64,000 nt of DNA. Source: an uncultured Sphingomonas sp. GTDB lineage: Bacteria > Pseudomonadota > Alphaproteobacteria > Sphingomonadales > Sphingomonadaceae. Under the pieces are notes generated by a model. That model worked only from the letters and a program-made list of their open reading frames with translations, had not been told where the DNA came from and did not search any database. Positions 60,989 to 64,000 of this stretch are shown here, one piece after another. Within the stretch, counting starts at the first letter, position 1, and every line of letters starts with the position of its first letter. Location: NCBI RefSeq assembly GCF_913777625.1, contig NZ_CAJYTI010000019.1, positions 1 to 64,000 of the forward strand. Reading direction: 5' to 3'. The position numbers were made by a program, and so were the translations under genes.

Positions 60989-63961
60989 TCAGCGCCGCCA
61001 GTCGATCGCCAGGCCGATCAGCCGCCCGGTGGAGACGGTCTGCGGCACCGTGTCGCTGTGGCGGCCGATGGTGCTGCGATAGGCGGCATCGGCCAGCAGG
61101 TTGCGGGCGAACAGCCGCAGGTTCGCGTGGCCGCCGATCGCATGGGCAAGGCTCGCGTCGACCTGTCGGGCGGGGCGCACCCATGGATCGAGCGCACTGC
61201 TCGCCAGCACCGAATAGCCGGAAGACGAGGTGCCGAGCAGGCCATATTGCTGCACATAGGCGCCGGTCCAGCGGCCGAGCAGCGTCGCCTCCCACCCCCT
61301 GCGACGGTAGCGAAGCTCGGCCGAGACATTATAATCCGGCGCATATTGCAGATGCTCGATCGGCGCGAGGTCCGGATGGTGCAGCCGCACCCGGCCGCGC
61401 AGCAGCGTCGCCTGCGCGGCGAGCGTGAGGCCCGGCGCCAGCGGCAGCACGCCGCTCGCTTCCAGTCCTAGTATGTGCGCGGCGCCGCCGTTGCGGGGCT
61501 GGATCATGGTGATGCCGGCATCGCCGACGATGCCTTGCGCGTTCGCATAATCGCCGCCCGCGTCGTAGAGATAGTGGGTCAGCCGCTTGGCGAAGGCGGT
61601 CAGGCTGAGCGTCGCTCCGCCCCGCCCAAACCATTCCCGCCCGACGTCGAGATTGATCGCTTGCACCGCGCGCAGATCGGGGTTGCCGCGGGTGATGCGC
61701 AGCGCCCCGGTATCGGTGGTCTCGACGGTCGCGCTGCCGGCAAGCTGGGCGGGCGAGGGGCGGGCGTAGCTGGTCCACAGCGTGGCATGGAGCCCGCTGC
61801 GCCAGCGCAGATCGAGGCTGGGCAGCAGTGCCATGAAGCGGCTGCGGCTGCGATTCCAGCCATAGCCGATACCGTTCGCGGGCACGCCGTTGTTGCCAGA
61901 GAGCCAATAGTCGGTCTGCAGGAGCGTGTGTTCGCCGCGCAGCCCCGCGGTGATCGTCACCGGGCCGGCAACCGCTACGAGCCGGGCATAGCCGGTGGCG
62001 ATCGTCTCGGTCGTGTCGAGGCTCGCGCCGTTCAGGACGTCGGGCGTCATCGGCGGCGGGGTCGCCGCGCGGATGCGGGCGCGCAGGCGGCTGCCGTCGA
62101 TCAGCGGCAGGCGATAGTCATAGACCCCCGGCAGGATCGCCGCGATGTCGCCTTGCACCAGACCGCTGGCCGCCAGCGTCTCGCCGTCCTTGCCCAGGCC
62201 GTAGTCGACGTCCACCTGCCGGTTGGAGCGGCGGGACCGATCGATGCTGAGGCCCAGGTCGAGCCGTTCGAGCGGCGTTGCGCCGAAACGATGGGTCAGC
62301 GCGAGCGCCGCGCCGAGCCGGCGATCGTCGCTGCGCTGGTCGCGTTTCTGGCCGAAGCGATGCACCGGATAGTCCAGCACCTGGGCGGCGCGCGCGGCGT
62401 CGGTGGGGCTCAGCTGCGGCACGGGATAGCCGCCGCGGTCCGCCAGCTGCACACCGCCGGTCAGCGCGGTGCCGACCGGATCCCAGAAAGAGGTCTCGAT
62501 ATGATCGGGGCGGCTGACCACGCCCATCCCCCAATGCGCGCGTGCTCGCACCTCCGAGGTGCCGATCTGGGCGACGGTACCGACTTGGGCGAGCGCGAAA
62601 CGGGTGCGTTCCGGGTTGGTCTGGTACCAGTAATGCAGTGCGCCGCGGGCGCTGGCGAGGCGATAGGTACCGTCGCCAAGGGCCGTGCGCGTGACATCCG
62701 CCGAGCTGCCGCCGCCCTGAAAGCCGAGTTGGTAGATGTCCTGATCGGTCGCACTCTCGGCGGCGCTCAGCCGGGCGTAGAGGTGCAGCGCCGGGCCCGG
62801 CTTGAAGTCCAGCGCCGCCATGCCACTGGCGCTGCGGCTTTCGCCGCGGGTGAACTGGGCGTTGACACTGGTGAGCAGCAGGTTGGCGGCAGGATCCAGC
62901 CCCGGGGGGGTGCGGCCGGTGGCGGTCACTTGGCGAAATTCGATCGAACCCTGCTGATAGGTTTGCTGACTGTTGGCGAAGGCGCGGCGGCCGGCCTGCA
63001 CCCCGATCGCCATGCCCCAGCGATCGTCATCGAAGCGCTGCGCGACGCGCAGCCCGATCTGCCCATAGCCGGCACGCTGGTGATAGCCGAGCGCGCTGCC
63101 ATCGAGCCCGCTGATCGCCACCAGCTTCAGTGCCGGCGCGCCCGGATCGAAGGCAGAGGGAGTCTGGACGTCGATCACTGCGCCGGTGGCGTCGCCCGCG
63201 CGTTCAGGGCCGGGCGTCTTGATCAGCCGCACCCCGCCAAAGCCGAAGGCGGGCAGCAGGCCCATCTGCGCGTCGCGGCCATAGGGCAGCGCCTGCGGCA
63301 TCGCGACGCCGTCGATGGTGACCAGGCTGTAGGCGCCCGAAAGCCCCCGGATCGCGGTGAACTGGCCGTCCGCCCGCGCCGCGCGGTCGATCCCACCCAG
63401 GTCGCCCTGCAGGTTGGTGGTGCGGGTCAGCACGCCGGGCATCCGCGCCAGCGCCTCCGCCAGGTTGCGATCGACCGGCAGGGGGCGGTCGCCGGTCAGC
63501 ACGTCCGCATCCGGCACGGTGGCGCGCGGCAGGCCGGGCTCGGGCGCCTGGAGCGGGCGCGCGCCCGTCACATAGATCGTCGCCTCTGCGGGGGCGGTGA
63601 CGGCGGGCGGCGCCGCAGCCCGTCGTCGGGGGCGAGGACGGAAGACCGGGCGCCGCATCGTGCGCGCGATCGACACGCCGGCGGTCTGGCGCACCACCCG
63701 CACCGACAGGCCGGCGAGCATCTGGGCGAGAGCAGTGTCGAAATCCGGCGCGTCCACCGGTCGTGCGACCATGCCGGTCACGCTCTCCGGCGCGAACAGG
63801 ATGTTGCGTCCCGACTGGCGGGCGAGCGCCAGCAGCGCGCGGTCCAGCGGCTGCGCCGCGACGACGATCCGGCGCTGGGCCCATGCCGGGGCGGGCGCGA
63901 GCAGCGTCGCGGCGGTGAGCAGCGCGGCGGGCAGAGACGGGGAGCGGAAGGCGCGGTGCAT
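60989..63961 (-). CDS. TonB-dependent receptor with N-terminal signalling (STN) domain
   Basis: This receptor of 990 residues has a signal peptide (to AWAQ), an STN domain at about residues 30-95 (VVAAQPLDRALLALARQSGR, then DFDTALAQMLAGLSVRVV), a proline/arginine-rich linker, a TonB box region and a barrel ending with GLAIDWRR. The STN domain interacts with FecR-type anti-sigma factors, so ligand binding would switch on an ECF sigma factor. An alternative GTG start lies 12 bp upstream. It is convergent with the PepSY gene (3 bp between stops). The few codons upstream are consistent with a FecR-type gene. Confidence 0.92.
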   Translation of the reverse strand: MHRAFRSPSLPAALLTAATLLAPAPAWAQRRIVVAAQPLDRALLALARQSGRNILFAPESVTGMVARPVDAPDFDTALAQMLAGLSVRVVRQTAGVSIARTMRRPVFRPRPRRRAAAPPAVTAPAEATIYVTGARPLQAPEPGLPRATVPDADVLTGDRPLPVDRNLAEALARMPGVLTRTTNLQGDLGGIDRAARADGQFTAIRGLSGAYSLVTIDGVAMPQALPYGRDAQMGLLPAFGFGGVRLIKTPGPERAGDATGAVIDVQTPSAFDPGAPALKLVAISGLDGSALGYHQRAGYGQIGLRVAQRFDDDRWGMAIGVQAGRRAFANSQQTYQQGSIEFRQVTATGRTPPGLDPAANLLLTSVNAQFTRGESRSASGMAALDFKPGPALHLYARLSAAESATDQDIYQLGFQGGGSSADVTRTALGDGTYRLASARGALHYWYQTNPERTRFALAQVGTVAQIGTSEVRARAHWGMGVVSRPDHIETSFWDPVGTALTGGVQLADRGGYPVPQLSPTDAARAAQVLDYPVHRFGQKRDQRSDDRRLGAALALTHRFGATPLERLDLGLSIDRSRRSNRQVDVDYGLGKDGETLAASGLVQGDIAAILPGVYDYRLPLIDGSRLRARIRAATPPPMTPDVLNGASLDTTETIATGYARLVAVAGPVTITAGLRGEHTLLQTDYWLSGNNGVPANGIGYGWNRSRSRFMALLPSLDLRWRSGLHATLWTSYARPSPAQLAGSATVETTDTGALRITRGNPDLRAVQAINLDVGREWFGRGGATLSLTAFAKRLTHYLYDAGGDYANAQGIVGDAGITMIQPRNGGAAHILGLEASGVLPLAPGLTLAAQATLLRGRVRLHHPDLAPIEHLQYAPDYNVSAELRYRRRGWEATLLGRWTGAYVQQYGLLGTSSSGYSVLASSALDPWVRPARQVDASLAHAIGGHANLRLFARNLLADAAYRSTIGRHSDTVPQTVSTGRLIGLAIDWRR

Positions 63962-63976
63962 GGCCCGCCGCACGGC

Positions 63977-64000
63977 TCAGCGTCGTTCGATCGCGTAGCC
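63977..64000 (-). CDS. C-terminal end of an upstream gene, possibly fecR-like (partial)
   Basis: Only the last seven codons (GYAIERR) and the stop are in the window, 15 bp before the STN receptor. In many genomes a FecR anti-sigma gene lies directly before such a receptor, so that is the guess; the sequence itself cannot confirm it. Confidence 0.3.
   Translation of the reverse strand, partial: GYAIERR

Overview
The window reads as chromosomal DNA of a high-GC alphaproteobacterium, most likely a Sphingomonas or close relative. The reasons are the very GC-rich codon usage, six complete TonB-dependent receptors in 64 kb, a UrcA-family protein, PepSY membrane proteins, plant-polymer enzymes (GH2 glycosidase, pectinesterase, type B carboxylesterase) and many ATGA/GTGA stop-start overlaps. 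No rRNA, tRNA, CRISPR array, transposase or integrase was seen. Species cannot be fixed from the sequence alone.

Layout. 0-3 kb: a soluble chemoreceptor with a tandem-duplicated module, and a CheW. 3-10 kb: a secreted GH2 enzyme divergent from a TonB receptor / small membrane protein / PepSY operon. 10-11.4 kb: a nicotinamidase-like hydrolase and a decayed ABC exporter, in which the start of an ATPase gene is joined to the end of a permease gene. 11.5-21 kb: a compact set of sugar- and small-molecule-type enzymes (DegT aminotransferase, desaturase, two methyltransferases, ATP-grasp ligase, Gfo/Idh/MocA oxidoreductase), divergent from a third methyltransferase and a SPINDLY/HMW1C-like glycosyltransferase. 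It looks like a glycan or natural-product tailoring locus that I cannot match to a described one. 21-24.7 kb: pectinesterase, sterol-desaturase-family enzyme plus small membrane partner, and a metallo-beta-lactamase-fold protein.

24.8-34.9 kb is the most interesting region. It is an eight-gene minus-strand operon: ABC binding protein, permease, ATPase, NikR-like regulator, two DUF1989 proteins, a biotin carboxylase of the urea/guanidine type and allophanate hydrolase. From published work on this gene set it should import guanidine or a relative, carboxylate it, deiminate it and hydrolyse the resulting allophanate. I see no guanidine riboswitch. Instead there are two 28-bp dyads of the form WTATTAC-N14-GTAATAC, with NikR-like geometry. 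One lies over the predicted transcription start of the operon. The other is buried in the last codons of the ATPase gene, just ahead of the regulator gene, where it forces a run of rare AT-rich codons. The regulator has lost three of the four nickel ligands of NikR, so it probably senses something other than nickel.

35-42 kb: a hybrid histidine kinase, a LuxR-type response regulator and a TPR-sulfotransferase in one overlapping operon, two small secreted proteins, a second sterol-desaturase-family paralogue and a beta-propeller protein. 42-64 kb: five TonB-dependent receptors interspersed with a ferredoxin, a tyrosine-phosphatase-like protein, a sugar MFS porter, a carboxylesterase, a tryptophan-halogenase-like flavoprotein, a DUF2946-like protein and a PepSY protein. 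The last receptor has a FecA-type signalling domain, and the few codons upstream of it may be the end of a FecR-like gene.
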